A DNA stretch of 64,000 nucleotides, from the NCBI RefSeq assembly GCF_012034245.1, contig NZ_JAATEO010000028.1, positions 18,363-82,362 of the forward strand, read 5' to 3'. How positions within the stretch are numbered: position 1 is the stretch's first letter; every line of letters begins with the position of its first letter. This document shows, piece after piece, positions 34,678 to 43,334 of the stretch. The stretch is from Micromonospora thermarum. GTDB lineage: Bacteria; Actinomycetota; Actinomycetes; Mycobacteriales; Micromonosporaceae. Below the pieces are notes generated by a model that was given only the letters and a program-made list of their open reading frames with translations, was not told where the DNA came from and did no database searches. Both the position numbers and the translations under genes were made by a program.

Positions 34678-35504
34678 AGCGGCTCGCCCTCAACGGCGCC
34701 GGTCTGCTGGTGGCGCTCTTCGCGGCGTTCCCGGTCTACTGGATGATCGTCACGTCCCTGAAGCCGAGTTCGGAGATCTTCTCTAGCACGCCCCGGCCGC
34801 TCCCCGGCGAGCCCACGCTGGAGCACTACCGGCAGATCCTCACCGGCAACCTGATCCCGGGCGTGACCTTCGCCGACTTCTTCCTCAACAGCGCCCTGGT
34901 GGCCGGGGCGACCGTGCTGCTCAGCGGCCTGGTTGCCCTGCTCGCGGCGACGGCGGTCGCCCGGTTCCGCTTCACCCTCCGGACCAGCTTCCTGATCATG
35001 CTGCTGGTGGTGCAGATGATCCCGTTGGAGGCCCTGGTCATCCCGCTGTTCCTGATGATCCAGCGGCTCGGGCTCTACAACACGCTGCCCAGCCTCATCC
35101 TCACGTACCTCGGTTTCTCGCTGCCGTTCGCGGTCTGGATGCTGCGTGGTTTCGTCGCCGCGGTCCCGAAGGAACTGGAGGAGGCCGCGGCGATCGACGG
35201 GGCCAGCCGGGCACAGACCTTCCGGCGGATCCTCTTCCCGCTGGTCGCGCCCGGCCTGGTGGCCACCAGCATCTTCTCGTTCATCACCGCCTGGAACGAG
35301 CTGATCTTCGCGTTGACGTTCATCAACGACCAGGACCGCTACACGCTGCCGGTGGCGATGACGTTCTTCTTCGGCCGGGACGACACGGCGTGGGGCCCGG
35401 TGATGGCCGCCTCGACGATCTTCACGCTGCCGGTGATCGTCTTCTTCCTGCTGGTGCAGCGCCGGATGGTCTCCGGCCTGGTCGCCGGCGCCGTCAAGGG
35501 CTGA
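34674..35504 (+). CDS. Sugar ABC transporter permease (MalG-like)
   Basis: The 276-residue second channel subunit starts LALNGAGLLVALFAAFPVYWMIVTSLKPSSEIF and carries the EAA loop ELEEAAAIDGASRAQTFRRILFPLVAPGL. It overlaps the MalF-like gene by four bases. No ATP-binding subunit follows; the next gene is a MOSC protein after 115 bases. In many actinobacteria such incomplete operons use a shared ATPase of the MsiK type encoded elsewhere, which is inferred here. Confidence 0.94.
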   Translation: MKRLALNGAGLLVALFAAFPVYWMIVTSLKPSSEIFSSTPRPLPGEPTLEHYRQILTGNLIPGVTFADFFLNSALVAGATVLLSGLVALLAATAVARFRFTLRTSFLIMLLVVQMIPLEALVIPLFLMIQRLGLYNTLPSLILTYLGFSLPFAVWMLRGFVAAVPKELEEAAAIDGASRAQTFRRILFPLVAPGLVATSIFSFITAWNELIFALTFINDQDRYTLPVAMTFFFGRDDTAWGPVMAASTIFTLPVIVFFLLVQRRMVSGLVAGAVKG

Positions 35505-35518
35505 CCGGCAGGCCCCCG

Positions 35519-35586
35519 CGATCGTGGAGTTTCCGCCCCGACAGAAGCCACGAAGGCGACGAATGGCGGCCGAAAGTGCAAGATCG
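35519..35586. repeat. Palindromic intergenic element, copy B (diverged left arm)
   Basis: The right arm AAAGTGCAAGATCG (35573-35586) is intact. The left arm CGATCGTGGAGTTT (35519-35532) has three mismatches. It starts 15 bases after the permease stop and ends 21 bases before the -10 element of the MOSC gene. Confidence 0.8.
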
Positions 35587-35606
35587 ACGGGCCGGGCGGG
35601 GGCGAC

Positions 35607-35619
35607 TAGGCTGGCCGCC
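35607..35619 (+). promoter_or_regulatory. -10 element of the MOSC gene
   Basis: TAGGCT (35607-35612) is followed by seven bases and ATG 35620; no SD is present. The -35 region would fall at or beside the right arm of palindrome copy B. Confidence 0.5.
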
Positions 35620-36261
35620 ATGACGGGCAGGGTGGCATCGGTGAACCTCGGCATCGTGACCGAGGCGGAGTGGGCGGGCGACGCGAGCGGTCGGAGCGGC
35701 ATCGACAAGCGGCCCGCGCCCGGCCCGGTGCGCGTGGGCGCCGAGGGGCTCGCCGGCGACTTCATCGGGGAGCGCGCCCACCACGGCGGCCCGGACAAGG
35801 CGGTGTACGCGTACGCCGAGGAGGACGCCGCCTGGTGGGCGGCCGAGCTGGACCGCCGGATCGGTCCCGGCGCCTTCGGCGAGAACCTGACCACCCACGC
35901 GGTCGACGTGACCGGCGCGGTGATCGGCGAGCGGTGGTCGATCGGGTCGGTGGTGCTCCAGGTGACGATGCCCCGTACGCCCTGCACCACGTTCGCCGGG
36001 TTCTGGGACGTGCCGGATCTGATCAAGCGGTTCACCGTGCGGGCCCTCCCGGGTGCGTACCTGCGGGTGCTGCACGAGGGTGAGATCGGCGCCGGCGACC
36101 CGGTCCAGGTGGTGGACCGGCCCGCGCACGGGGTGACGATCGGCGAGGTGTTCCGGGCGTTGAACCTGGAGCCGGAGCTGCTGCCCCGGCTGCTCGACGC
36201 GGAGGACTTGCCGTCGTGGATCCGGGAGAAGGCCCGCCGCCGGGTCACCGCCGCCGGCTGA
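35620..36261 (+). CDS. MOSC domain protein
   Basis: The 213-residue protein has a beta-barrel MOSC domain: VGAEGLAGDFIGERAHHGGPDKAVYAY, GAFGENLTTHAVDV and the key cysteine in MPRTPCTTFAGF. MOSC proteins carry sulfur for molybdenum-cofactor enzymes or reduce hydroxylated substrates; here only the fold is certain. ATG 35620 is supported by a -10 element seven bases upstream. It converges with the lysozyme-like gene. Confidence 0.92.
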   Translation: MTGRVASVNLGIVTEAEWAGDASGRSGIDKRPAPGPVRVGAEGLAGDFIGERAHHGGPDKAVYAYAEEDAAWWAAELDRRIGPGAFGENLTTHAVDVTGAVIGERWSIGSVVLQVTMPRTPCTTFAGFWDVPDLIKRFTVRALPGAYLRVLHEGEIGAGDPVQVVDRPAHGVTIGEVFRALNLEPELLPRLLDAEDLPSWIREKARRRVTAAG

Positions 36262-36285
36262 GGCGCGGCCCGCGCCGCCGCCGGC

Positions 36286-37149
36286 TCACGTCGCGGCGAA
36301 GACCTCCGCCACCACGCGGGCGTCGGCCGGTTTCGCGCCCGTCACCCGCTCCCAGGTGCCCTTCTCGGCGGTCCACTGCCGGTCGCCGAAGCGGACCAGC
36401 CGCACGCCGTTGTCCTCGGCGTGCGACACCAGCCAGTGCGCGTACCGCCAGCCGCCGCGCTCGTCGTCGGGCGTCACCGTGAGGCCGGTCAGGCTTACCG
36501 CGGCGGCCGTCGTGGCGAGGCCCCAATCGAGCGCCAAACCCTGGGTCAGGGCGGCGGTCGCCGCCGCGCCCCGCCGCAGCGGACTGTCGCCGACCGTGCA
36601 GGCGACCGCGCCGGTCGCGTGCGCGAGCAGCGCGCGGGTCAGCACCTCCGACTCGTCGGCCCACCTCTGGTACGCCTCGGGGAACGCCGACCGCTGCACC
36701 TTCTGTGCCGCGTCGGTGACCCGCATCCGCTCCCAGCCGCGCACCTTGGCCAGGGCCGCGTAGAACTTGTTGGCGGCGTACCGCGGGTCGCGGACCTGCG
36801 TCGGCGTGCCCCAGCCCTGGCTCGGCCGCTGCTGGAACAGGCCCACCGAGTCGCGGTCGCCGCCGGCGAGGTTGCGCAGGCCCGACTCCTGGTACGCGGT
36901 GGCGAGCGCCACCACGACGGCCCGCTCGGGCATTCCGCGCTGGATGCCGATGGCCGCGATCGTCGCCGCGTTGGCCATCTGGTCCGCGTCCAAGGCCACC
37001 TCGCCGTCGGCCTGCACCGTGCACGTCCGGGCGGCGAGCGGCAACGTGAGCCCGTCGCCGAACTGCCGGAGGACGACGAACAACCCGACCACGGCGACGA
37101 GAACGACGACGACACCACCAGCGACGGCGGCCCGAGTTCGCACCTGCAC
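36286..37149 (-). CDS. Membrane-anchored lysozyme-like protein
   Basis: The 287-residue protein has an N-terminal signal anchor (AAVAGGVVVVLVAVVGLFVVL), then a helical domain with ATAYQESGLRNLAGGDRDSVGLFQQRPSQGWG. That segment resembles the lysozyme/transglycosylase fold, with a candidate catalytic glutamate in YQESGL followed by GLFQQ. Two regions match: residues about 60-150 (fold) and 200-287 (unassigned, Trp-rich). Location would be the outer membrane face with peptidoglycan as target; activity is inferred, not shown. Confidence 0.8.
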   Translation of the reverse strand: MQVRTRAAVAGGVVVVLVAVVGLFVVLRQFGDGLTLPLAARTCTVQADGEVALDADQMANAATIAAIGIQRGMPERAVVVALATAYQESGLRNLAGGDRDSVGLFQQRPSQGWGTPTQVRDPRYAANKFYAALAKVRGWERMRVTDAAQKVQRSAFPEAYQRWADESEVLTRALLAHATGAVACTVGDSPLRRGAAATAALTQGLALDWGLATTAAAVSLTGLTVTPDDERGGWRYAHWLVSHAEDNGVRLVRFGDRQWTAEKGTWERVTGAKPADARVVAEVFAAT

Positions 37150-37324
37150 CCCCTGTCTGACAGTTCGACGAGCGTACGTCCCCCGTCGCGCCCCGCGGGT
37201 CGTCCGACCGGTTCCAGACGGCTCCGCCGAGCGTGGCCGTGCCGCCGCGGCGGGCGCGGAAACCGCAGGTCAGCCGGACGGCAGGCGGACGGGGCCTTCC
37301 CGCGTCACCCCGCGCGGAAACCAG

Positions 37325-38107
37325 CTACTCGCCCGGCACCCAGCTCGCCGGCCGCTTCTCCCGGAACGCCAGCACGCCCTCCCGCCCCTCGTCGGACAGG
37401 AAGTAGCCGGTCGACAGCGCGGCCAGGTCGGCGATCTCGGTGCGCAGATCCGTGGCGGCCGGGCGGCGCAGCAGGCCCTTGGCCCCGGCCAGGGCGCCCG
37501 GCGCCCCCCGGACCAGCGAGTCGCAGTACCGGGCCACCGTGTCGTCCAGCTCCGCCGCCGGCACGGCGGCCGTCACCAGGCCGACCTCGGCGGCCCGCCG
37601 CCCGTCGAACGTGTCCCCGGTCAGGTACAGCTCGGCCGCCGCGCGCGGGTGCAGCCGGGGCAGCACGGTCGCGGAGATCACCGCCGGGATCACCCCGATC
37701 CGGACCTCGGTGAACGCGAAGGTCGCCTCCTGCGCGCAGACCGCCAGGTCGGCCGCCGCGAGCAACCCCAGGCCGCCGGCCCGCGCCGGCCCGGCGACCC
37801 GCGCCACCACCGGCTTCGGGCACTCCCAGACCGCCGCGAGCGCGTCACCCAGCATCCCCGCCGGCACCGTCCCGCTGGCGTACGCGGCCGCGGTCTCCTT
37901 CAGGTCGGCGCCGGAGCAGAACACCGGCCCGGTGTGGTCCAGCACGACGACACGGACGGCATCGTCGGCGACCGCCGCGGCGAGGCCGTCCAGCAGCTGG
38001 GTCATCAGCGGTGTGGAGAGCGCGTTGCGGTTGTGCGGGCTGTCCAGGGTGAGGGTGGTCACCCCGCGGGCCGTGGCGACCCGCACGAGCGCGTCCGGAG
38101 AGGTCAT
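37325..38107 (-). CDS. Enoyl-CoA hydratase/isomerase family protein
   Basis: The 260-residue crotonase-fold protein has the oxyanion-hole segments VFCSGADLKE and GPARAGGLGLLAAADLAVC, and the catalytic-type glutamate in FTEVRIGVIP. It probably hydrates enoyl-CoA thioesters in fatty-acid or amino-acid breakdown; the exact substrate is unknown. The ATG at 38107 is chosen since the next in-frame ATG upstream lies in the divergent hemW region. It is divergent from hemW with 19 bases between start codons, so both promoters must overlap. Confidence 0.9.
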   Translation of the reverse strand: MTSPDALVRVATARGVTTLTLDSPHNRNALSTPLMTQLLDGLAAAVADDAVRVVVLDHTGPVFCSGADLKETAAAYASGTVPAGMLGDALAAVWECPKPVVARVAGPARAGGLGLLAAADLAVCAQEATFAFTEVRIGVIPAVISATVLPRLHPRAAAELYLTGDTFDGRRAAEVGLVTAAVPAAELDDTVARYCDSLVRGAPGALAGAKGLLRRPAATDLRTEIADLAALSTGYFLSDEGREGVLAFREKRPASWVPGE

Positions 38108-38126
38108 GCCGGGCACACTAGTGGCC

Positions 38127-39350
38127 ATGCCCGGCGTCCTTCCAGAAGGTGAGACCGTCCCCGCCGACGGTTCGCTGCCCGCCACCGCCCTGACCTCGGT
38201 CGGCGCCCGCGGCTTCGGCGTGTACGTGCACGTCCCCTTCTGCGCCAGCCGCTGCGGCTACTGCGACTTCAACACGTACACCGCCGCCGAGCTGGGCGGC
38301 GGCGCCAGCCGCGAGGAGTACGCGGACACCGTGCTGGCCGAGCTGGCCCTCGCGGCCCGGGTGCTGCGCGACAACCCGCCGCCCCGGGTCGACACGGTCT
38401 TCGTCGGTGGCGGCACCCCGACCCTGCTCCCCGCCGACGACCTGGCCCGGATCCTCGACGGCATCGACCGCACGTTCGGGCTGGCGGCCGACGCCGAGGT
38501 CACCACCGAGGCCAACCCGGAATCGGTCACGCCGGAGTCGCTGGCGGCCCTGCGGGCGGCCGGCTACACGCGGATCTCGCTGGGCATGCAGTCCGCGTCG
38601 CCCGGGGTGCTGGCGATTCTGGACCGGCGGCACAGCGCCGGCCGGGCCGTCGCCGCCGCGCGGGAGGCCCGCGACGCCGGATTCGACCACGTCAACCTGG
38701 ACCTGATCTACGGCACGCCGGGGGAGAGCGCGGAGGACTTCGCCGCCACGCTCGACCAGGTGGTCGCCGCCGGCGTGGACCACGTCAGCGCGTACGCCCT
38801 GATCGTGGAGGAGGGCACGCGGCTCGCCGCCCGGATGCGGCGCGGCGAGCTGGCGTACCCCTCCGACGACGTCGCCGCGGACCGCTACCTGGCCGCGGAG
38901 GCCGCCCTCGACGCGGCCGGTTTCTCCTGGTACGAGGTGTCCAACTGGGCCCGGACGCCGGCCGCCCGGTGCCGGCACAACCTGCTCTACTGGACCGGCG
39001 GGGACTGGTGGGGCCTCGGGCCGGGGGCGCACAGCCACGTCGGCGGCGTGCGCTGGTGGAACGTGAAGCACCCCACGGCGTACGCGAAGCGCCTCGCCGC
39101 GGGGGAGTCACCCGGCCTGGCCCGGGAGGTGCTGACCGCCGACGAGACGCACATGGAGGACGTCATGCTGCGCCTGCGGCTCGCCTCCGGCCTGCCGCTG
39201 GACGTGCTGGACCCGGCCGGCCGCGCCGGCGCCGAGCGCGCGCGGGCGGCCGGCCTGCTGGCCGACGCCGACTACGCCGCCGGCCGGGCCGTGCTCACCC
39301 TGCGCGGCCGGCTGTTGGCCGACGCCGTCGTGCGCGACCTGCTCCCCTGA
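38127..39350 (+). CDS. hemW: Radical SAM heme chaperone HemW
   Basis: The 407-residue protein has the radical SAM cysteines in VPFCASRCGYCDF (CxxxCxxC), FVGGGTPTLL and EANPESVTPESL. The YCDF form and lack of the extra HemN cysteine favour HemW, which transfers heme, over a true oxygen-independent coproporphyrinogen oxidase. The C-terminal HemN_C domain (LRLASGLPLDVL) is complete. In mycobacteria the same gene lies between lepA and hrcA. ATG 38127 is chosen; GTG 38121 is possible. Confidence 0.93.
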   Translation: MPGVLPEGETVPADGSLPATALTSVGARGFGVYVHVPFCASRCGYCDFNTYTAAELGGGASREEYADTVLAELALAARVLRDNPPPRVDTVFVGGGTPTLLPADDLARILDGIDRTFGLAADAEVTTEANPESVTPESLAALRAAGYTRISLGMQSASPGVLAILDRRHSAGRAVAAAREARDAGFDHVNLDLIYGTPGESAEDFAATLDQVVAAGVDHVSAYALIVEEGTRLAARMRRGELAYPSDDVAADRYLAAEAALDAAGFSWYEVSNWARTPAARCRHNLLYWTGGDWWGLGPGAHSHVGGVRWWNVKHPTAYAKRLAAGESPGLAREVLTADETHMEDVMLRLRLASGLPLDVLDPAGRAGAERARAAGLLADADYAAGRAVLTLRGRLLADAVVRDLLP

Positions 39351-39433
39351 CGGTGAGGCTGGCCGGCGGCGGGCCGCCAGCCGCGTCGGGTTCGTGAGCG
39401 GTGCCGACCGGCCGGGGGAGCGGCCGGCCGGGA

Positions 39434-40060
39434 TCAGCGCTTCACGAACGCGTACGTCATCGGGTAGCGGTAGATGGTGCCCTCGCTGGCCTTGACGCCG
39501 CCGATGATGCCGAAGATCAGCGGCACCAGCCCGACGATGAACGGCACGAAGAAGAGCAGGCCGCAGGTGACGACGGTCAGCACGACGCTGGCGATGAGCG
39601 CCGCCAGCCAGGTGAGCTGGAAGTTCAGGGCCGCGACGGCGTGCGCCCGCACGACCGGCGACTGTTGACCGCGTGCGGTGAGCGCGATCAGTGGGGCCAG
39701 CCAGCCCAGGAACCCGCTGCCGAGGACCACACCGGCCGCCCCGCCGAAGTGCGTGACGAGGGCCCAGGTCTTGTCGTCGTTGGTCGGGTAGCCGGCGGGA
39801 GCGCCGTAGCCGCCGCCGGTCGGGTAGCCGGGGCCGGGTGGCGGGTAGCCGCCGGGTGGTGGGTAGCCGGGCGGGGGATAACCGCCAGGCGGGGGGTAGC
39901 CGCCTGATGGCGGAACGTCACCGGTGGGCGGGGGATAGCCACCGGGCGGGGGATAGCCGCCCGGGCCCGGTGCGCCGGACAGTGGCGTGGTCGGCTCGTC
40001 GGAGCCGGGGACCGTCGGGTCCGGCTCTCCCGCGCCAGGAGGGCGAGGTGGTTCAGTCAT
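39434..40060 (-). CDS. DUF4870 membrane protein with Pro/Gly/Tyr-rich N-terminus
   Basis: The 208-residue protein has about 95 residues of Pro-Gly-Gly-Tyr repeats (GGYPPPGGYPPP units), then the DUF4870 domain with three helices: HFGGAAGVVLGSGFLGWLAPLI, HAVAALNFQLTWLAALIASVVL and FFVPFIVGLVPLIFGIIGGVKA. Proline/tyrosine-rich leaders of this kind are common in actinobacterial membrane proteins and may mediate condensation or interaction. Function is unknown. ATG 40060 (MTEPPRPPGAG) lacks a strong SD. Confidence 0.88.
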   Translation of the reverse strand: MTEPPRPPGAGEPDPTVPGSDEPTTPLSGAPGPGGYPPPGGYPPPTGDVPPSGGYPPPGGYPPPGYPPPGGYPPPGPGYPTGGGYGAPAGYPTNDDKTWALVTHFGGAAGVVLGSGFLGWLAPLIALTARGQQSPVVRAHAVAALNFQLTWLAALIASVVLTVVTCGLLFFVPFIVGLVPLIFGIIGGVKASEGTIYRYPMTYAFVKR

Positions 40061-40205
40061 GAGGATCACGGTAGGGGGAGCCCACAACGGGGCGCCAGAG
40101 CAAGACCGTCCCGGATGTCCGGATGATCGGCCCTGGCGGATCCGCCGCTGGCCGGGACGCGTCGTCCGCCCGTCGTTGATCATCGCGGCGGCGGGCGCGC
40201 CGACG

Positions 40206-40236
40206 TAGACTGGCACTCGCTACAGTCGAGTGCCAG
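40206..40236 (+). promoter_or_regulatory. CIRCE operator with abutting -10 element of hrcA
   Basis: CTGGCACTC (40210-40218), nine bases, then GAGTGCCAG (40228-40236) is a CIRCE element, the HrcA repressor site. TAGACT (40206-40211) directly overlaps its left end and fits a -10 box, so bound HrcA would cover the transcription start. The arms are perfect and extended by one base relative to the usual TTAGCACTC consensus core. Confidence 0.93.
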
Positions 40237-40284
40237 GGCGTCGCCGGGCAGTCGGCGACCGACGCGCGACAGGAGGTGGGCAGG

Positions 40285-41307
40285 ATGGGTCTCGACGACC
40301 GCAAGCTCGCGGTACTGCGCGCGATCGTCGAGGACTACGTCGCCACGCAGGAGCCCGTCGGCAGCAAGGCGCTGGTCGAGCGCCACCAGCTGGGAGTCTC
40401 CCCGGCGACCGTCCGCAACGACATGGCGGTCCTCGAGGAGGAGGGCTACATCCGGCAGCCGCACACCAGCGCCGGCCGGGTGCCCACCGACCGCGGCTAC
40501 CGGCTCTTCGTGGACCGGCTGTCCCGGGTCAAGCCGCTCAGCCCGGCCGAGCGCCGGGCCATCGAGCGCTTCCTGTTCGGCGCGGTCGACCTGGACGACG
40601 TGGTGCACCGCACGGTACGGCTGCTGGCGCAGCTGACCCGGCAGGTCGCCGTCGTGCAGTACCCGAGCCTGGCCCGCTCCTCGGTGCGCCACCTGGAGCT
40701 GGTGCCCATCTCCACGACCCGGCTGATGCTCGTCATGATCGCCGACACCGGGCGCGTCGAGCAGCGCCTCGTCGAGCTGCCCGGGCCGATCCCCGCCGAC
40801 GACGTCACCGACCTGCGCCGGCTGGTCAACGAGAAGCTGGTCGGCACCCGGCTGTCCGAGACGCCGCCGCTGGTGCAGGCGCTGGTCGACGAGGCCACGG
40901 CCGAGCTGCGCCCGGCCATGACCACGCTCTCCACCGTGCTGCTGGAGACCCTGGTCGAGCGGCACGAGGAGCGCATCGCGCTGGCCGGCACCGCCAACCT
41001 CACCCGGGGCGGGCTGCTCGACTTCCAGGGGTCGCTGCGCCCCATCCTGGAAGCGCTGGAGGAGGAGGTCGTGCTCCTCAAGCTCATCGGGGAGGTCGAG
41101 CCGAGCGCGATGCGGGTCCGCATCGGCGACGAGAACGAGATCGACAACCTCCGCTCGACCTCGGTGGTGAGCACCGGCTACGGCCCGGGGGCCACCATCG
41201 TCGGCGGCCTCGGCGTGTTGGGGCCGACCCGGATGGACTACCCCGGCACCATCGCCACGGTGAGGGCCGTGGCACGCTACGTGGGCGACCTGCTGGCTCA
41301 GAACTAG
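40285..41307 (+). CDS. hrcA: Heat-inducible transcription repressor HrcA
   Basis: The 340-residue repressor starts MGLDDRKLAVLRAIVEDYVATQEPVGSKAL, with its winged helix containing VSPATVRNDMAVLEEEGYIRQPHTSAGRVPTDRGYR. The GAF-like and dimerisation regions are complete to YVGDLLAQN. HrcA binds CIRCE and represses chaperone genes; the CIRCE just upstream gives autoregulation. AGGAGG at 40271-40276 sits eight bases before ATG 40285, so the GTG overlapping that SD (40276) is rejected. Confidence 0.97.
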   Translation: MGLDDRKLAVLRAIVEDYVATQEPVGSKALVERHQLGVSPATVRNDMAVLEEEGYIRQPHTSAGRVPTDRGYRLFVDRLSRVKPLSPAERRAIERFLFGAVDLDDVVHRTVRLLAQLTRQVAVVQYPSLARSSVRHLELVPISTTRLMLVMIADTGRVEQRLVELPGPIPADDVTDLRRLVNEKLVGTRLSETPPLVQALVDEATAELRPAMTTLSTVLLETLVERHEERIALAGTANLTRGGLLDFQGSLRPILEALEEEVVLLKLIGEVEPSAMRVRIGDENEIDNLRSTSVVSTGYGPGATIVGGLGVLGPTRMDYPGTIATVRAVARYVGDLLAQN

Positions 41308-41376
41308 GCAGTACCGTCCGGCCGATCCGGCCGGCGGCCGGCGCAAGGCGAGACGAACATGAGGACACGGAACGCA

Positions 41377-42522
41377 GTGGCCAGGGACTACTACGGCATC
41401 CTCGGCGTGAGCCGGGACGCCTCCGACGACGAGATCAAGCGGGCGTACCGCAAGCTGGCGCGTCAGTACCACCCGGACGTCAATCCGGACCCGGAGGCGC
41501 AGGAGAAGTTCAAGGACATCAACGCCGCGTACGAGGTCCTCTCCGACGACCGGAAACGGCAGATCGTCGACCTCGGCGGTGACCCGCTCGCGCCCGGTGG
41601 CGGAGGTGCCGGCGGTCCGGGCGGCCCCGGCGGCGCGGGCCCGTTCGTCGGTTTCCAGGACATCATGGACGCGTTCTTCGGAGGCGCCGCCGGCGGCGCC
41701 CGCGGGCCGCGCCCACGGACCCGGCCCGGCGCCGACGCGATCCTGCGCCTCGAGCTGGACCTGCACGAGACGGCGTTCGGCGTCGAGGCCCCGATCACGG
41801 TCGACACCGCCGTGCTCTGCTCCACCTGCGCCGGCGCGGGCACCGCCGCCGGCACCCACCTGGCCACCTGCGAGGCGTGCGGCGGCCGCGGTGAGGTGCA
41901 GTCGGTGCAGCGCACCTTCCTCGGCCAGGTGGTCTCGGCCCGGCCCTGCACCGTCTGCCAGGGCTACGGCACCACGATCCCGCACCCCTGCCCGACCTGC
42001 GCCGGTGACGGCCGGGTGCGCACCCGCCGCTCGCTCACCGTCAAGATCCCGGCCGGCGTCGAGGACGGCATGCGGATCCGGCTGGCCCAGCAGGGCGAGG
42101 TGGGCCCCGGTGGCGGCACGGCCGGCGACCTCTACGTGGAGATCCACGAGCGGCCGCACGACGTCTTCTCCCGCAAGGGCGACGACCTGCACTGCCGGGT
42201 GACCGTCCCGATGACCGCGGCCGCCCTCGGCACCCGGCTGACCATCAAGACGCTCGACAGCGAGGAGCCGGTGGACGTCAAGCCGGGCACCCAGCCGGGC
42301 AGCACGCTGCGGCTGCGCGCCCGCGGCGTACCGCACCTGCGCGGCACCGGTCGCGGTGACCTCTACGTCCACCTCGACGTGCGGACCCCGACCAAGCTCG
42401 ACGCCGAGCAGGAGAAGATGCTGCGCGACTTCGCCCGGACCCGGGGCGAGGAGGTCGCCGAACTGACCAAGCAGGGCGGTTTCTTCTCCCGGATGCGCGA
42501 CGCCTTCAACGGCCACGCCTGA
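41377..42522 (+). CDS. dnaJ: Molecular chaperone DnaJ (DnaJ2 type)
   Basis: The 381-residue co-chaperone delivers substrates to DnaK and stimulates its ATPase. It has a J domain with YHPDVN (HPD motif), a Gly-rich linker, and the four zinc repeats CSTCAGAG, CEACGGRG, CTVCQGYG and CPTCAGDG. The C-terminal substrate domains are complete. GTG 41377 gives VARDYYGILGV, the usual beginning; ATG 41359 would add six residues. It lies 69 bases after hrcA without a terminator, so it shares CIRCE control. Confidence 0.95.
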   Translation: MARDYYGILGVSRDASDDEIKRAYRKLARQYHPDVNPDPEAQEKFKDINAAYEVLSDDRKRQIVDLGGDPLAPGGGGAGGPGGPGGAGPFVGFQDIMDAFFGGAAGGARGPRPRTRPGADAILRLELDLHETAFGVEAPITVDTAVLCSTCAGAGTAAGTHLATCEACGGRGEVQSVQRTFLGQVVSARPCTVCQGYGTTIPHPCPTCAGDGRVRTRRSLTVKIPAGVEDGMRIRLAQQGEVGPGGGTAGDLYVEIHERPHDVFSRKGDDLHCRVTVPMTAAALGTRLTIKTLDSEEPVDVKPGTQPGSTLRLRARGVPHLRGTGRGDLYVHLDVRTPTKLDAEQEKMLRDFARTRGEEVAELTKQGGFFSRMRDAFNGHA

Positions 42523-42560
42523 CGATCGGGCTGACGGCCCCGGCACCTGCCGGCGGCCGT

Positions 42561-42573
42561 TAGCCTGATCATC
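42561..42573 (+). promoter_or_regulatory. -10 element of a probable leaderless rsmE promoter
   Basis: TAGCCT (42561-42566) is followed by seven bases and GTG 42574 with no SD. rsmE can therefore be expressed apart from the heat-shock genes upstream. Confidence 0.55.
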
Positions 42574-43308
42574 GTGTCCGCACCGCTCTTCCTCGTCGAG
42601 TCCCTGCCCACCGCCGACAGGATGGTCCTCGACGGCCCCGAGGGACGCCACGCCGCCACCGTGCAGCGGCTTCGGCCGGGCGAGCGACTGCTGCTCGCGG
42701 ACGGTCGGGGCGGCACGGCCGCCGCGGTCGTCATCACCGTCGGCAAGGACACGCTCGATCTCGAGATCACCGCACGGGGTTACGTGGACGCACCCGTCCC
42801 GCGCCTCGTGGTGGTGCAGGGCATCGCCAAGGGGGACCGGGGCGAACTCGCCGTGCAGGCGATGACCGAGGCCGGCGTGGACGAGATCGTGCCCTGGGCG
42901 GCCGAACGCTCGATCGCCCTCTGGCGCGGCGACCGGGGGGTACGGGCCCGGGAGAAGTGGGTGACGACCGCCCGGGAGGCGGCCAAGCAGGCCCGGCGGA
43001 CCTGGCTGCCGGTGGTGGCCGGTGCGCCGGACGAGTCCACGGCCCGGGTCGCCCGCCGGATCGCCGGCGCGGCGGCGGCCTTCGTGCTGCACGAGGAGGC
43101 CGAACAGCGGCTGACCAGGGTCAAGCTGCCCGACACTGGCGAGATCGTGCTGGTCGTCGGCCCGGAAGGGGGTATCGCCGACCGCGAGCTGGACGCCTTC
43201 ACCGAGGCCGGCGCCCGTCCGGTACGCCTCGGCCCGTCGGTGCTGCGTACCTCGACCGCCGGTGTGGCGGCGCTGTCGGTGCTGTCCGCCCGCCTCGACC
43301 GCTGGTAG
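42574..43308 (+). CDS. rsmE: 16S rRNA (uracil-1498-N3)-methyltransferase
   Basis: The 244-residue SPOUT-fold methyltransferase modifies U1498 of 16S rRNA in the 30S subunit. Visible are an N-terminal PUA-like barrel and the C-terminal knot: VVQGIAKGDRGELAVQAMTEAGVDEI, then IVLVVGPEGGIADRELDAF and RLGPSVLRTSTA. The gene follows dnaJ as in mycobacteria. It converges with the SDR gene, leaving 26 bases. Confidence 0.95.
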   Translation: MSAPLFLVESLPTADRMVLDGPEGRHAATVQRLRPGERLLLADGRGGTAAAVVITVGKDTLDLEITARGYVDAPVPRLVVVQGIAKGDRGELAVQAMTEAGVDEIVPWAAERSIALWRGDRGVRAREKWVTTAREAAKQARRTWLPVVAGAPDESTARVARRIAGAAAAFVLHEEAEQRLTRVKLPDTGEIVLVVGPEGGIADRELDAFTEAGARPVRLGPSVLRTSTAGVAALSVLSARLDRW

Positions 43309-43334
43309 GCGGGCGGTCGCATGGCCGTCGTCGA

